Assembly (NCBI RefSeq): GCF_027497195.1
Contig: NZ_CP114905.1
Location: 7,265,001-7,329,000, forward strand
Source of the DNA: Streptomyces sp. WMMC500
GTDB taxonomy: Bacteria; Actinomycetota; Actinomycetes; Streptomycetales; Streptomycetaceae
Length of the DNA: 64,000 nucleotides
Direction of reading: 5' to 3'
A model generated the notes under the pieces. That model was not told the DNA's origin. It worked only from the letters and a program-made list of their open reading frames with translations, and did not search any database. How positions within the stretch are numbered: the first letter of the stretch is position 1; every line of letters starts with the position of its first letter. Position numbers and translations under genes: made by a program. This document shows, in pieces, positions 20,970 to 29,426 of this stretch.

Positions 20970-21043
20970 GCTCCGGTAGTCCAATCGGCAGAGACGATAC
21001 CCTCAAAAGGTATTCAGTGTGGGTTCGAGTCCCACCCGGGGCA
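20970..21043 (+). tRNA. tRNA with anticodon CAA (Leu by anticodon), class I shape
   Basis: Folded by hand. The acceptor is GCTCCGG (20970-20976) with CCGGGGC (21036-21042), 7 bp with one G-U, and discriminator A at 21043. The D stem is GTC/GAC with GG in the loop. The anticodon stem is ATACC/GGTAT with loop CTCAAAA, hence anticodon CAA. The variable region has only 5 nt (TCAGT). The T stem is GTGGG/CCCAC with loop TTCGAGT. The genome copy has no CCA. By anticodon it would read UUG (Leu), but bacterial tRNA-Leu normally carries a long variable arm, absent here. TTAGACT at 20945-20951 could be its -10 element. A LAGLIDADG-type gene follows directly. Confidence 0.85.
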
Positions 21044-21150
21044 CTCGCCTTTGAATTCAAGGCTGTCGCCCGCTGTGGATCTTCACGCATTCCGGTGATC
21101 GGCTGGGATTTTCTCCCCATCCGGCTCGTTCTTCGGACAGTCTCGCTTGC

Positions 21151-21930
21151 GTGTACGACCTTGACACGCGCAAGCGGGCACTCTCTCTGGTCGCCGGGGG
21201 CCGAAGCATGAACTCCGTGAGCAAGGAGATGGGCATATCGCGGGCCGCGATCCGTGACTGGAAGGTGCGGATCGAGCCGCTCCCCTCAGTGGCGAAGCGA
21301 GGTGAGTGTGTGCGCTGCCGCCCGGTGCCGGGCATGCCGACGGATCCTGAGGCGTACGCCTACCTCCTGGGGTTATACCTGGGTGACGGATGCGTCAGCC
21401 GCCAGCCGCGCGGCAACTACTCGCTGCGCATTGCCTGCGCTGACGCGTGGCCAGGGCTCATCGACGCCTGCGCCGACGCCATCCGTGCGGTCCGGCCGGA
21501 GAACAAGGTCTGCCGTGTGCAACAGCAAGGGTGCGTGTCGGTGACCAGTTACAGCATCCACTGGCCGTGCTTGTTCCCGCAGCACGGCCCCGGGCCCAAG
21601 CACGGGCGGCCGATCACTTTGGAGACTTGGCAGCAGCACATCGTCGGCGCATACCCGTGGCCGTTCATCCGCGGTCTGATCCATTCCGACGGGTGCCGGA
21701 TCACCAACTGGACTGTGCGCCCTGTCAGGGGTGTGCCGAAGCGCTATGAGTACCCCCGCTACTTTTTCACCAACCGTTCCGCCGACATCGTCCGGCTGTT
21801 CTGCGCCGCACTTGACCAGGTGGGCGTCGAATGGAAGCCCGCCCGCCAGAACCGCCTGGCGAAGAACATCTCCGTCGCCAAGCGCGCCTCCGTCGTCCTC
21901 ATGGACGCCCACGTCGGGCCGAAGTACTGA
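21151..21930 (+). CDS. Helix-turn-helix protein with LAGLIDADG homing-endonuclease-like domain
   Basis: A 259-residue protein starting at a GTG. Residues 4-40 form a transposase/resolvase-like helix-turn-helix (RKRALSLVAGGRSMNSVSKE, GISRAAIRDWK). A small CVRC knuckle (53-56) follows. Two LAGLIDADG-like helices, LLGLYLGDG (72-80) and IRGLIHSDG (173-181), each with an acidic residue at the catalytic position, frame a domain rich in aromatic and basic residues, ending ASVVLMDAHVGPKY. It is free-standing: there is no intein splice junction or intron around it. It begins about 107 bp after the tRNA. No good Shine-Dalgarno is seen, so the start is less certain. It could be a site-specific nuclease, an RNA maturase-like protein or a regulator. 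Confidence 0.75.
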   Translation: MYDLDTRKRALSLVAGGRSMNSVSKEMGISRAAIRDWKVRIEPLPSVAKRGECVRCRPVPGMPTDPEAYAYLLGLYLGDGCVSRQPRGNYSLRIACADAWPGLIDACADAIRAVRPENKVCRVQQQGCVSVTSYSIHWPCLFPQHGPGPKHGRPITLETWQQHIVGAYPWPFIRGLIHSDGCRITNWTVRPVRGVPKRYEYPRYFFTNRSADIVRLFCAALDQVGVEWKPARQNRLAKNISVAKRASVVLMDAHVGPKY

Positions 21931-22095
21931 CCCCGACCCCGCCTCCAAACCCCGGTGTCCTAGGGGTGTCCGAGGGGTGTGCGGGGGCGGTTACCGTTCA
22001 TCCACAGGCGGTAGAACGCGGCATCAACTTGACGTATGGTCGCGAGCATTGCTGTGCGGGGGAGCCTGCAGACCTACGGAGGGGACGGGTAGGCG

Positions 22096-23736
22096 ATGTC
22101 TGCGCCGACGCGACGACGACTGCGCAAGGGTGCGATGACCGCGGCGGTGGCCGCCGCCGCGATGGCGGCGCTCACGGCGTCGCAGGCGCCGGGGCTCTCG
22201 GCGGGGCCCGAGGCACCCGGGAAGAGCGCGCCCGACCAGGCGCCGGGGGGCGGGGAGGACTCGATCACGGGTGGCTCTCCCTACTACACCGATCTGCCGC
22301 CGCTGGAGAGCGCCAACCCGTCTCCGGGTGGTGAGTTGGAGGACGAGGCCGACGACTCCGGTATACCGGCGACGGTTCTCGACGCGTACAAGCAGGCCGA
22401 GAGCCGGCTCGCGCGGAGCAACCCCGGGTGCAACCTGGAGTGGGAGCTGCTGGCGGCCATAGGCCGGGTGGAGTCCGGGCATGCCCGCGGCGGCGACGTG
22501 ACCGCGGACGGTACGACCCGGAACCCGATCCTCGGTCCCGTGCTGAACGGCAACGGCTTCGCCAACATCACGGACACCGACGGCGGCGAGTACGACGGGG
22601 ACACCAGCCACGACCGTGCGGTCGGCCCGATGCAGTTCATCCCCTCGACGTGGGCCACCTGGGGCACCGACGGCAACGACGACGGCCAGCGCAATCCGGA
22701 CAACATCTACGACGCGGCGCTGGCCGCCGGGCGGTATCTGTGTGCGGGCGGGCGTGACCTGTCCTCGCAGGCCGATCTGGAAGCCGCCATCCTCGGGTAC
22801 AACCAGTCGGAGTCGTATCTCCGTACGGTCCTGACCTGGTACGACTTCTACAAGGAGGGTGGCGCCGACGCGGTGCCCGACGGCACCGGTGCGGACCCCG
22901 GGGACCGGAGCGACGGCATCAACACGCCGTCGCCGTCGCCGACCCCTTCGGACAGCGACAAGCCCGGCAAGGGCGGCGACAAGAAGGACGACGACAAGGG
23001 CGGCGGCAAGGGCGGCGGCGACCCGACGCCCGGGCCCACCCCGCCGCCCGGCGGGGACGAGGACCCCGGTCAGCCGGCGCCGACCATTGCGGACCTGCGC
23101 GTGGCGAGCCCGCAGTCGGCCACCGCGTACACGGGTGCCGACTTCGCGGAGCGGCCGAAGGTGCGGGGCGTGACGTCGCGGGGCGCCGGCGTGTCCGGCA
23201 AGACGGTCACGTTCACGATCAGCGGGCAGACCGGTGCGGTCTTCGCCGGTGGCGGGAAGACCGCGTCCGTCACGACCAACTCCTCCGGTTACGCGACGGC
23301 GCCGGTGGTCAAGGCGGGGCAGTTGGCCGGTGACTTCACGATCCGCGCGACGACGGGCCGCGGCGTGAGCCCGGTGGACTTCGCCGCCGCGGTGGAGGCG
23401 TCGTACGGGCTGGCCCGGGTCGGTGACGGGGCGCTGAAGGCGGCGGCGGGCGGCGAGTTCGGTGCGGTCGAGGCCAAGGTGACGTACCGGGGCGGTCCGG
23501 CTGCCGAGGCGCCGGTGACGGCGGCGATGGTCACGGCGGCGGGCGAGCAGAACGACAAGGGCCCGTACTTCGCGGACGCGGAGGGCAACCCGGTCCGCAA
23601 GCTGAACCTGACGACGCTCGCGGACGGCACGGTGAAGCTGCCGGTGATCCACGCGGGCGACGAGGCGGGGACGTTCCTGCTGCTGCTGACCACGAGCGAG
23701 GGCGTGACGCTGACGCTGGAGCTGACGGTCGAGTAG
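22096..23736 (+). CDS. Secreted lytic transglycosylase with C-terminal Ig-like domain
   Basis: Cell-wall hydrolase that cleaves peptidoglycan glycan strands; 546 residues. An N-terminal signal peptide (basic RRRLRKG then Ala-rich core, to about residue 33) is followed by a linker and an SLT-type domain (about 90-255). The putative catalytic Glu126 is in AIGRVESGHARGG, and VGPMQFIPSTWATWG (176-190) is the family motif. A Ser/Pro/Lys/Gly-rich spacer (about 265-325) leads to a beta-rich Ig-like region of about 215 residues. AGGGGACGGG upstream of ATG 22096 provides the ribosome site. It ends convergently with hrpB at paired hairpins. Confidence 0.88.
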   Translation: MSAPTRRRLRKGAMTAAVAAAAMAALTASQAPGLSAGPEAPGKSAPDQAPGGGEDSITGGSPYYTDLPPLESANPSPGGELEDEADDSGIPATVLDAYKQAESRLARSNPGCNLEWELLAAIGRVESGHARGGDVTADGTTRNPILGPVLNGNGFANITDTDGGEYDGDTSHDRAVGPMQFIPSTWATWGTDGNDDGQRNPDNIYDAALAAGRYLCAGGRDLSSQADLEAAILGYNQSESYLRTVLTWYDFYKEGGADAVPDGTGADPGDRSDGINTPSPSPTPSDSDKPGKGGDKKDDDKGGGKGGGDPTPGPTPPPGGDEDPGQPAPTIADLRVASPQSATAYTGADFAERPKVRGVTSRGAGVSGKTVTFTISGQTGAVFAGGGKTASVTTNSSGYATAPVVKAGQLAGDFTIRATTGRGVSPVDFAAAVEASYGLARVGDGALKAAAGGEFGAVEAKVTYRGGPAAEAPVTAAMVTAAGEQNDKGPYFADAEGNPVRKLNLTTLADGTVKLPVIHAGDEAGTFLLLLTTSEGVTLTLELTVE

Positions 23737-23737
23737 T

Positions 23738-23793
23738 CGCCCGGCGGGTAGCGGCCACACGCCGGGCGAACGCCGGTCAGCGGCCGGCGTTCG
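23738..23793. terminator. Two adjacent hairpins between transglycosylase and hrpB
   Basis: Hairpin one pairs CGCCCGGCG (23738-23746) with 23760-23768. Hairpin two pairs CGAACGCCGG (23767-23776) with 23784-23793 and overlaps the hrpB stop codon. They share two bases and so are alternatives or form on opposite transcripts. The position between convergent genes fits bidirectional termination. Confidence 0.65.
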
Positions 23794-26446
23794 TGCGGCG
23801 CGTGGTGTGCCGGGTGGGCGTGGCGGTGGCCGGGTTCTCGGGCCAGGGGTGCTTCGGGTAGCGGCCGCGCAGTTCGGCGCGGACCGCGGGGTAGCCCTGT
23901 CGCCAGAAGGACTCCAGGTCGGCGGTGACGGCGGCGGGGCGGCCGGCGGGTGACAGCAGGTGCACCAGGAGCGGTACGCGGCCGTCCGCGATCCGCGGGG
24001 TGTGCTCCAGGCCGAAGAGTTCCTGGAGTTTGACGGCGAGTACGGGCTGCTGCGGGTCGTCGTAGTCGACGCGGATGCGGGAGCCGCTGGGCACCTCGAC
24101 GCGTTCGGGGGCCAGTTCGTCGAGGCGGGCGGCTTCGCCGCGGGTCCAGGGGAGGAGCCCTTGGAGTACGCGGCCGGCGTCGACGCGGCGCGGTTCGTCG
24201 TCCAGCCAGTCGTCGGCGCGGGTGAGGAGTGCGTCGTCGGAGACGTCGGGCCAGGGGTCGCCGAGTGCGCGGTGCAGGAACGCGAGCCGGCGGCGCAGTG
24301 CGCGGGCGTGGTCGGACCAGCGGAGCAGGGCGGTGCCTTCGCGGCGCAGCCCGTCGAGGCGGGCGGCGCGGAGGCGGGCCGGGTCGGGGCGGGGGAGGGG
24401 CCGGGCGCGGAGTTCGATCGCGCCGAGGCGGGTGACGCGGCGGGCGACGGTTTCGCGGCGTTCGGCGGCCCAGGTGACGTCGTCTTCGGTGGCGAGGAGT
24501 GTTTCCGCGGCGCGCAGGGCGGTGTCCTCGTCGATGGGTGCGCCGAGCCGGAGCCGGGCGCCGGCGGCGCCGACGGGCCGGTCGGCGACGGCGACGGCCA
24601 GCCACGGCTGGCCGCGCAGGGCGGATTCGGCGCCGGTTTCGACGCGGGTTCCGGAGGCCATGAGGTACGACCCGGCGCCGCGCCCGCGCGCGACGCGCTC
24701 GGGGAAGGCGAGGGCGGCGACGAGCCCGGCGACGGCGTCGTCGCCGAGCGCGCCGCCGTTTCCGCGGGCGGGTCCGGCCGGGGCGTCGCCGGGGGTGCCG
24801 CTGTCGCCGGGGTCGGCGGGCGCGGTCGGTCGCCGGCCGGGTGCGGCGGCGTCTTCCGGTGGGGCGGTCCCGGGCGTTGCGCGTCGCCGGTCCACGGCCG
24901 GGTCGCCCGCGGCGGTGCCGAGGGCGCGCCGGAGGCGCTGGGCCTCGCGGCGCCAGCGGGTGGCGTAGGCGTCGCCGCCGCGGCGGGCGCGGCGCCAGGC
25001 GGCGGCGAGGTCGTCGCCGTACGGGCGCGGCGGTTCCTCGCTGAGCAGTGCCACGGCTTCCGCCGCCGCCCGCGGGCCGGCTTCGGCGGCGGCGTCGATG
25101 AGGGCGCGGCCGAGCCGGGGGTGCAGGCCGAGGCGGGCGAGGCGGGTGCCGCGGGGTGTCGGGCGGCCGGCGGTGTCGACGGCGCCGACTGCGCGCAGCA
25201 CGTCGCGGGCGGCGGCCATCGCGCCGGGCGGCGGGGTGTCGAGGAGGGCGAGTCCGGTGGCCTCGGGGTCGCCCCAGCAGGCGGCCTGGAGGGCGAAGGG
25301 GGCAAGGTCGGCGACGGCGATCTCCGGTGACGGATAGCGCGGCAGCCGCCCGTCCTCGGCCTCCGGCCAGCAGCGCAGGGCGAGCCCGGGGCCTTCGCGC
25401 CCGGCGCGGCCGAGCCGCTGGGTGGCGGTGGCGGCGGAGACCCGTACGGTCGTGAGCGCGCCGAGCCCGCGGGCGTGGTCCATGCGCGGTTCGCGGGCGA
25501 GTCCGCCGTCGACGACGGTCCGTACCCCCGGCACGGTCAGGCTGGATTCGGCCACCGCGGTCGACAGGATCACGCGCCGCTCGCCGGGGGCGCTTCCGCG
25601 CAGTACGGCGTTCTGCACGTCGGCCGGTGCCTGCCCGTGCAACTGCAGCACTTCTGCGGCCGTGTCCGTGAGCAGCCCGGCGACCCGGGCGATCTCGCCG
25701 ACGCCGGGCAGGAAGCAGAGCACGTCGCCGTCGGTGCGGCGCAGGGCTTCGCGCACGACGTCGGCGATGTGGGCCAGCAGCGCCGGGTCGACGCGGGTGC
25801 CGTGCGGGGGGCGTACGCCGGCGGGCGGGGGGCGGTAGCCGATGGCCACGGCGTGCATCGTGCCCTCGCCGCGTACGACGGGGGCGGGGGCGCCGCCGTC
25901 GGGCGCGGCCAGGAGCCGGGCCCAGGCGTCGGTGTCGGAGGTGGCGGAGGCGGCGACGAGGCGCAGTTCGGGGCGGAGGGTGGCGCGTACGTCGACGAGG
26001 AAGGCGAGTGCGGTGTCGGCGTCGAGGTGTCGTTCGTGGCACTCGTCGAGCAGTACGGCGTCCACGCCGGCCAACTCGGGGTCGCGCTGGAGGCGTTGGA
26101 GGAGGACGCCGGTGGTGACGACCTCGACGCGGGTGCGGGGCCCGGCGCGGCGTTCGCCGCGGACGGTGAACCCGACCCGGTCGCCGGCCTCCTCGCCGAG
26201 CAGCCACGCCATGCGGCGTGCGGCGGCCCGGGCCGCCATGCGGCGGGGCTCGGCGACGAGCACCCGGCGGGGCGGGGCCTGGGCGCCGGGGACGAGCCCG
26301 GCGAGCGCCAGGGGCACGAGCGTGGTCTTGCCGGTGCCGGGCGGCGCCCCGAGCACGGCGGCGCCGGGGCCGTCGAGGGCGGCGCGCAGGGCGGGGAGCG
26401 CGTGCCGTACGGGCAGGGCGTCGAGTGCGTTGGAGCGGAGGGCCAC
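23777..26446 (-). CDS. hrpB: ATP-dependent helicase HrpB (DEAH-type)
   Basis: DEAH-box-like helicase of 889 residues from a GTG at 26446. Motif I is GAPPGTGKTTLVPLAL, motif II LLDECHERHLD (DECH variant normal for HrpB), motif III ASATSD and motif VI QRLGRAGREGPG. The long C-terminal HrpB-specific domain ends with RGRYPKHPWPENP. The physiological role of HrpB in actinobacteria is poorly known; RNA or RNP remodelling is the family assumption. A low-complexity Pro/Ala/Gly insertion lies around 24760-24900. It is convergent with the transglycosylase. Confidence 0.93.
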   Translation of the reverse strand: MALRSNALDALPVRHALPALRAALDGPGAAVLGAPPGTGKTTLVPLALAGLVPGAQAPPRRVLVAEPRRMAARAAARRMAWLLGEEAGDRVGFTVRGERRAGPRTRVEVVTTGVLLQRLQRDPELAGVDAVLLDECHERHLDADTALAFLVDVRATLRPELRLVAASATSDTDAWARLLAAPDGGAPAPVVRGEGTMHAVAIGYRPPPAGVRPPHGTRVDPALLAHIADVVREALRRTDGDVLCFLPGVGEIARVAGLLTDTAAEVLQLHGQAPADVQNAVLRGSAPGERRVILSTAVAESSLTVPGVRTVVDGGLAREPRMDHARGLGALTTVRVSAATATQRLGRAGREGPGLALRCWPEAEDGRLPRYPSPEIAVADLAPFALQAACWGDPEATGLALLDTPPPGAMAAARDVLRAVGAVDTAGRPTPRGTRLARLGLHPRLGRALIDAAAEAGPRAAAEAVALLSEEPPRPYGDDLAAAWRRARRGGDAYATRWRREAQRLRRALGTAAGDPAVDRRRATPGTAPPEDAAAPGRRPTAPADPGDSGTPGDAPAGPARGNGGALGDDAVAGLVAALAFPERVARGRGAGSYLMASGTRVETGAESALRGQPWLAVAVADRPVGAAGARLRLGAPIDEDTALRAAETLLATEDDVTWAAERRETVARRVTRLGAIELRARPLPRPDPARLRAARLDGLRREGTALLRWSDHARALRRRLAFLHRALGDPWPDVSDDALLTRADDWLDDEPRRVDAGRVLQGLLPWTRGEAARLDELAPERVEVPSGSRIRVDYDDPQQPVLAVKLQELFGLEHTPRIADGRVPLLVHLLSPAGRPAAVTADLESFWRQGYPAVRAELRGRYPKHPWPENPATATPTRHTTRRTNAGR

Positions 26447-26544
26447 GGACGCCAGTGTGCTACGGCCCGCGCCCCGGGCGGCGGGCGCCCGTCACGCGGC
26501 CGGATCGCTCGGGCTGCTCCTGCTGGTCAGGCTGGTCAGGTCTT

Positions 26545-27414
26545 TCAGGCCGCTTCGCAGACGAAGATCGCCGTCCCGGGGATCAGGTGCCCGCGCAGCG
26601 GCGACCAGCCGCCCCACTCCTGGTCGTGCCATTCCGGCCACTCCGGTTCCACCAGGTCGAGCAGCCGGAAGCCGCCGTCCACCACGTCGCGGACCCGGTC
26701 GCCGAGCGTCCGGTGGTGCTCGACGTAGACCGCGCGCCCCTCGTCGTCCTGCTCGACGTACGGCGTGCGGTCGAAGTACGACGCGGCGACCGACAGCCCC
26801 TCAGGGCCCGGTTCGTCCGGGAAGGCCCAGCGCACGGGGTGGGTGACGGAGAAGACCCACCGCCCGCCCGGGCGCAGCACCCGCCGGACCTCGCGGATCA
26901 CCGCGACCGGCTCGGCGACGAAGGGCACGGCGCCGTACGCGGAGCACGCCAGGTCGAACGCCGCGTCGCGGAACGGCAGCGCGGTCGCGTCCGCCTGCAG
27001 CAGCGGAAACGGCGGGGCTTCCGCCGCTTCGAGGGCCGAGAGGCGTGCGTGCTGGAGCTGGCGGTGCGAGAGGTCCAGCGCTACGGGCCGCGCCCCCTGC
27101 GCCGCGAGCCAGCGCGAGCACTGTGCCGCCCCCGCGCCCACCTCCAGCACCGTGCGCCCCGCCAGCGAACCCGCCGGCCCGAGGAGCCGCGCCTCGGCCT
27201 CGTCCAGCCCTTCCGGGCCCCAGATGAAGCGCGCGCCGTCCGCGCCGCCGAGGAAGCCGCCGTGTTCGCGCTGATAGTCGTCGGCGTTGCGGTCCCACCA
27301 GCCACGGCTCGCCTGCCGGGTTTCCCGCGCGGGGACGGGCCGTCGGGTAGCCTCTGCCGGAACATCCGCGTCAGCGGCACCGCCGCCGGCACTTTTCTCG
27401 TACTCGTGGACCAT
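26545..27414 (-). CDS. SAM-dependent methyltransferase
   Basis: Class I methyltransferase of 289 residues. Motif I VLEVGAGAAQCSRWLA begins at about 89, preceded by the family phrase WWDRNADDYQREHGGFLG. Post-I is VALDLSHRQLQ and motif IV FDLACSAYGAVPFV. The C-terminal part HPVRWAFPDEPG places it in the ubiE/COQ5-like small-molecule group; the substrate is unknown. ATG at 27414 (MVHEYEKS) is chosen because upstream residues in frame are not protein-like. It is divergent from rpsA. Confidence 0.87.
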   Translation of the reverse strand: MVHEYEKSAGGGAADADVPAEATRRPVPARETRQASRGWWDRNADDYQREHGGFLGGADGARFIWGPEGLDEAEARLLGPAGSLAGRTVLEVGAGAAQCSRWLAAQGARPVALDLSHRQLQHARLSALEAAEAPPFPLLQADATALPFRDAAFDLACSAYGAVPFVAEPVAVIREVRRVLRPGGRWVFSVTHPVRWAFPDEPGPEGLSVAASYFDRTPYVEQDDEGRAVYVEHHRTLGDRVRDVVDGGFRLLDLVEPEWPEWHDQEWGGWSPLRGHLIPGTAIFVCEAA

Positions 27415-27752
27415 CGGCCGGACCGTCGTAGTACCTTCCTGCCACGCGCGAGAGTGACGGGGCGCCACTACTGCCAGGTATGGGGCGGCATGCCCCAGGT
27501 GCACTCTTCGCGCATTGACCATGCCCGGCTGCCCCCGTATGCTACAAGTTGCGCTGCGGGCCTGCGTGCCTCGGACGGAGCAGGCCGCGCTCGCATCTGT
27601 TGTATGTCCCCTCGGTTCACGAGGCGCTGCCGGACTTCCTGGTGGAGTCGGGAAAGCGCCTCTTAGGCTGTCCGGCTTCGGCGGTGCGATCACAGGGCTC
27701 TCGGCGTGGAGTGACGACGACTCAACTTGCCCGTACCGGAGCCCAATCCCAC
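27415..27752. other. 338-bp divergent intergenic region containing the rpsA promoter and leader
   Basis: This stretch holds the promoter at 27515-27543 and about 200 bp of rpsA leader. A small hairpin (TGGGGC...GCCCCA, 27481-27496) sits just upstream of the promoter. No protein-coding gene is evident; an in-frame extension of rpsA upstream of 27753 lacks S1-like character. Confidence 0.6.
27515..27543 (+). promoter_or_regulatory. Housekeeping-type promoter for rpsA
   Basis: TTGACC (27515-27520), a 17-bp spacer, then TATGCT (27538-27543): a near-consensus sigma-HrdB promoter. Transcription would start near 27550, giving a leader of about 200 nt before the rpsA ATG. A long leader could host autogenous control by S1. 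Confidence 0.8.
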
Positions 27753-29246
27753 ATGACGAGCAGCACCGAGAACACCGCGGCCGCCACTGCGCAGGTCGCG
27801 GTCAACGACATCGGTTCCGAGGAAGCCTTCCTCGCCGCGATCGACGAGACGATCAAGTACTTCAACGACGGCGACATCGTCGACGGCGTCATCGTGAAGG
27901 TCGACCGGGACGAGGTCCTGCTCGACATCGGCTACAAGACCGAGGGTGTCATCCCATCGCGGGAGCTCTCGATCAAGCACGACGTCGACCCGAACGAGGT
28001 CGTCGCCGTCGGCGACGAGATCGAGGCCCTTGTGCTCCAGAAGGAGGACAAGGAAGGCCGGCTGATCCTCTCGAAGAAGCGCGCGCAGTACGAGCGCGCG
28101 TGGGGCACCATCGAGAAGATCAAGGAAGAGGACGGCATCGTCACCGGTACCGTCATCGAGGTCGTCAAGGGCGGTCTCATCCTCGACATCGGCCTGCGGG
28201 GCTTCCTGCCCGCGTCGCTGGTCGAGATGCGCCGCGTGCGCGACCTGCAGCCCTATGTCGGCAAGGAGCTCGAAGCCAAGATCATTGAGCTGGACAAGAA
28301 CCGGAACAACGTGGTTCTGTCCCGCCGCGCCTGGCTGGAGCAGACCCAGTCGGAGGTCCGCCAGACCTTCCTCACCACCCTGCAGAAGGGCCAGGTGCGA
28401 TCGGGTGTGGTGTCCTCGATCGTCAACTTCGGCGCCTTCGTGGACCTGGGTGGCGTGGACGGACTGGTGCACGTGTCCGAGCTGTCCTGGAAGCACATCG
28501 ACCACCCGTCCGAGGTGGTCGAGGTCGGCCAGGAGGTCACGGTCGAGGTCCTGGACGTCGACATGGACCGCGAGCGCGTCTCGCTGTCCCTGAAGGCGAC
28601 CCAGGAAGACCCGTGGCAGCAGTTCGCGCGCACGCACCAGATCGGTCAGGTCGTGCCCGGCAAGGTCACGAAGCTCGTGCCGTTCGGCGCGTTCGTCCGT
28701 GTCGACGAGGGCATCGAGGGCCTGGTCCACATCTCCGAGCTGGCCGAGCGGCACGTGGAGATTCCGGAGCAGGTCGTCCAGGTCGGCGACGAGATCTTCG
28801 TCAAGGTCATCGACATCGACCTGGAGCGTCGCCGCATCAGCCTCTCGCTGAAGCAGGCGAACGAGACCTTCGGCCCCGACCCGATGGCCGTCGACTTCGA
28901 CCCGACGCTCTACGGCATGGCCGCCTCGTACGACGACCAGGGCAACTACATCTACCCCGAGGGCTTCGACCCGGAGACCAACGAGTGGCTCGACGGGTAC
29001 GAGAAGCAGCGCGAGGAGTGGGAGGGCCAGTACGCCGAGGCCCACACCCGCTTCGAGCAGCACCAGGCGCAGGTCGTCAAGTCCCGCGAGGCCGACGCCC
29101 AGGCGGCGGCCGAGGCGGGCGACTCGGCGCCGGCTCCGACCGGCGGCGGTTCGTACTCCTCCGAGGGTGCCGACGACTCCGGCGCGCTGGCCTCGGACGA
29201 GGCGCTGGCGGCGCTCCGCGAGAAGCTGGCCGGCGGCCAGAGCTGA
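27753..29246 (+). CDS. rpsA: 30S ribosomal protein S1
   Basis: mRNA-binding ribosomal protein, 497 residues. Four S1 RNA-binding domains occur in order at about 39-107, 124-192, 209-277 and 294-363, each with the VxxGxVxxVxxxGxxVDxG pattern (for example GVVSSIVNFGAFVDLGGVDG). The acidic, Ala-rich C-terminal tail is typical of actinobacterial S1, which has four rather than the six domains of E. coli. ATG at 27753 (MTSSTENTAA) is the standard Streptomyces start. A strong promoter lies upstream and a strong hairpin lies 50 bp downstream. Confidence 0.98.
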   Translation: MTSSTENTAAATAQVAVNDIGSEEAFLAAIDETIKYFNDGDIVDGVIVKVDRDEVLLDIGYKTEGVIPSRELSIKHDVDPNEVVAVGDEIEALVLQKEDKEGRLILSKKRAQYERAWGTIEKIKEEDGIVTGTVIEVVKGGLILDIGLRGFLPASLVEMRRVRDLQPYVGKELEAKIIELDKNRNNVVLSRRAWLEQTQSEVRQTFLTTLQKGQVRSGVVSSIVNFGAFVDLGGVDGLVHVSELSWKHIDHPSEVVEVGQEVTVEVLDVDMDRERVSLSLKATQEDPWQQFARTHQIGQVVPGKVTKLVPFGAFVRVDEGIEGLVHISELAERHVEIPEQVVQVGDEIFVKVIDIDLERRRISLSLKQANETFGPDPMAVDFDPTLYGMAASYDDQGNYIYPEGFDPETNEWLDGYEKQREEWEGQYAEAHTRFEQHQAQVVKSREADAQAAAEAGDSAPAPTGGGSYSSEGADDSGALASDEALAALREKLAGGQS

Positions 29247-29296
29247 CCGCGGGCCGGGTGGCTTAGCAGGCAGTACGCAGGAAGCAGCACGACAGA

Positions 29297-29333
29297 CGGA
29301 AGCCCGTCGTCCCCTCGGGGCGGCGGGCTTCCG
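29297..29333 (+). terminator. Terminator after rpsA
   Basis: A 17-bp stem with two G-U/mismatch positions pairs 29297-29313 (CGGAAGCCCGTCGTCCC) with 29317-29333 around a 3-nt CTC turn. It stands 50 bp after the rpsA stop. Confidence 0.8.
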
Positions 29334-29426
29334 CCGTGCCCGCCTGTCGCGGGGGCGGTTCGCGGGGGCTCACGGGGGTGTGTGCCTTCGCTCCGGGGCG
29401 TGCGCCCGGGCACGTACGCTGGGGTC

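Noticed and set aside
21055..21150. Attachment-site duplication marking an integrated element at the tRNA
   Set aside because: I found no second copy of the tRNA 3' end downstream and no integrase gene in the window.
21931..22095. ydaO-type cyclic-di-AMP riboswitch upstream of the lytic transglycosylase
   Set aside because: Such switches often precede actinobacterial wall hydrolases, but the 165-bp gap lacks the conserved helices; a TTGACG at 22029 has no matching -10.
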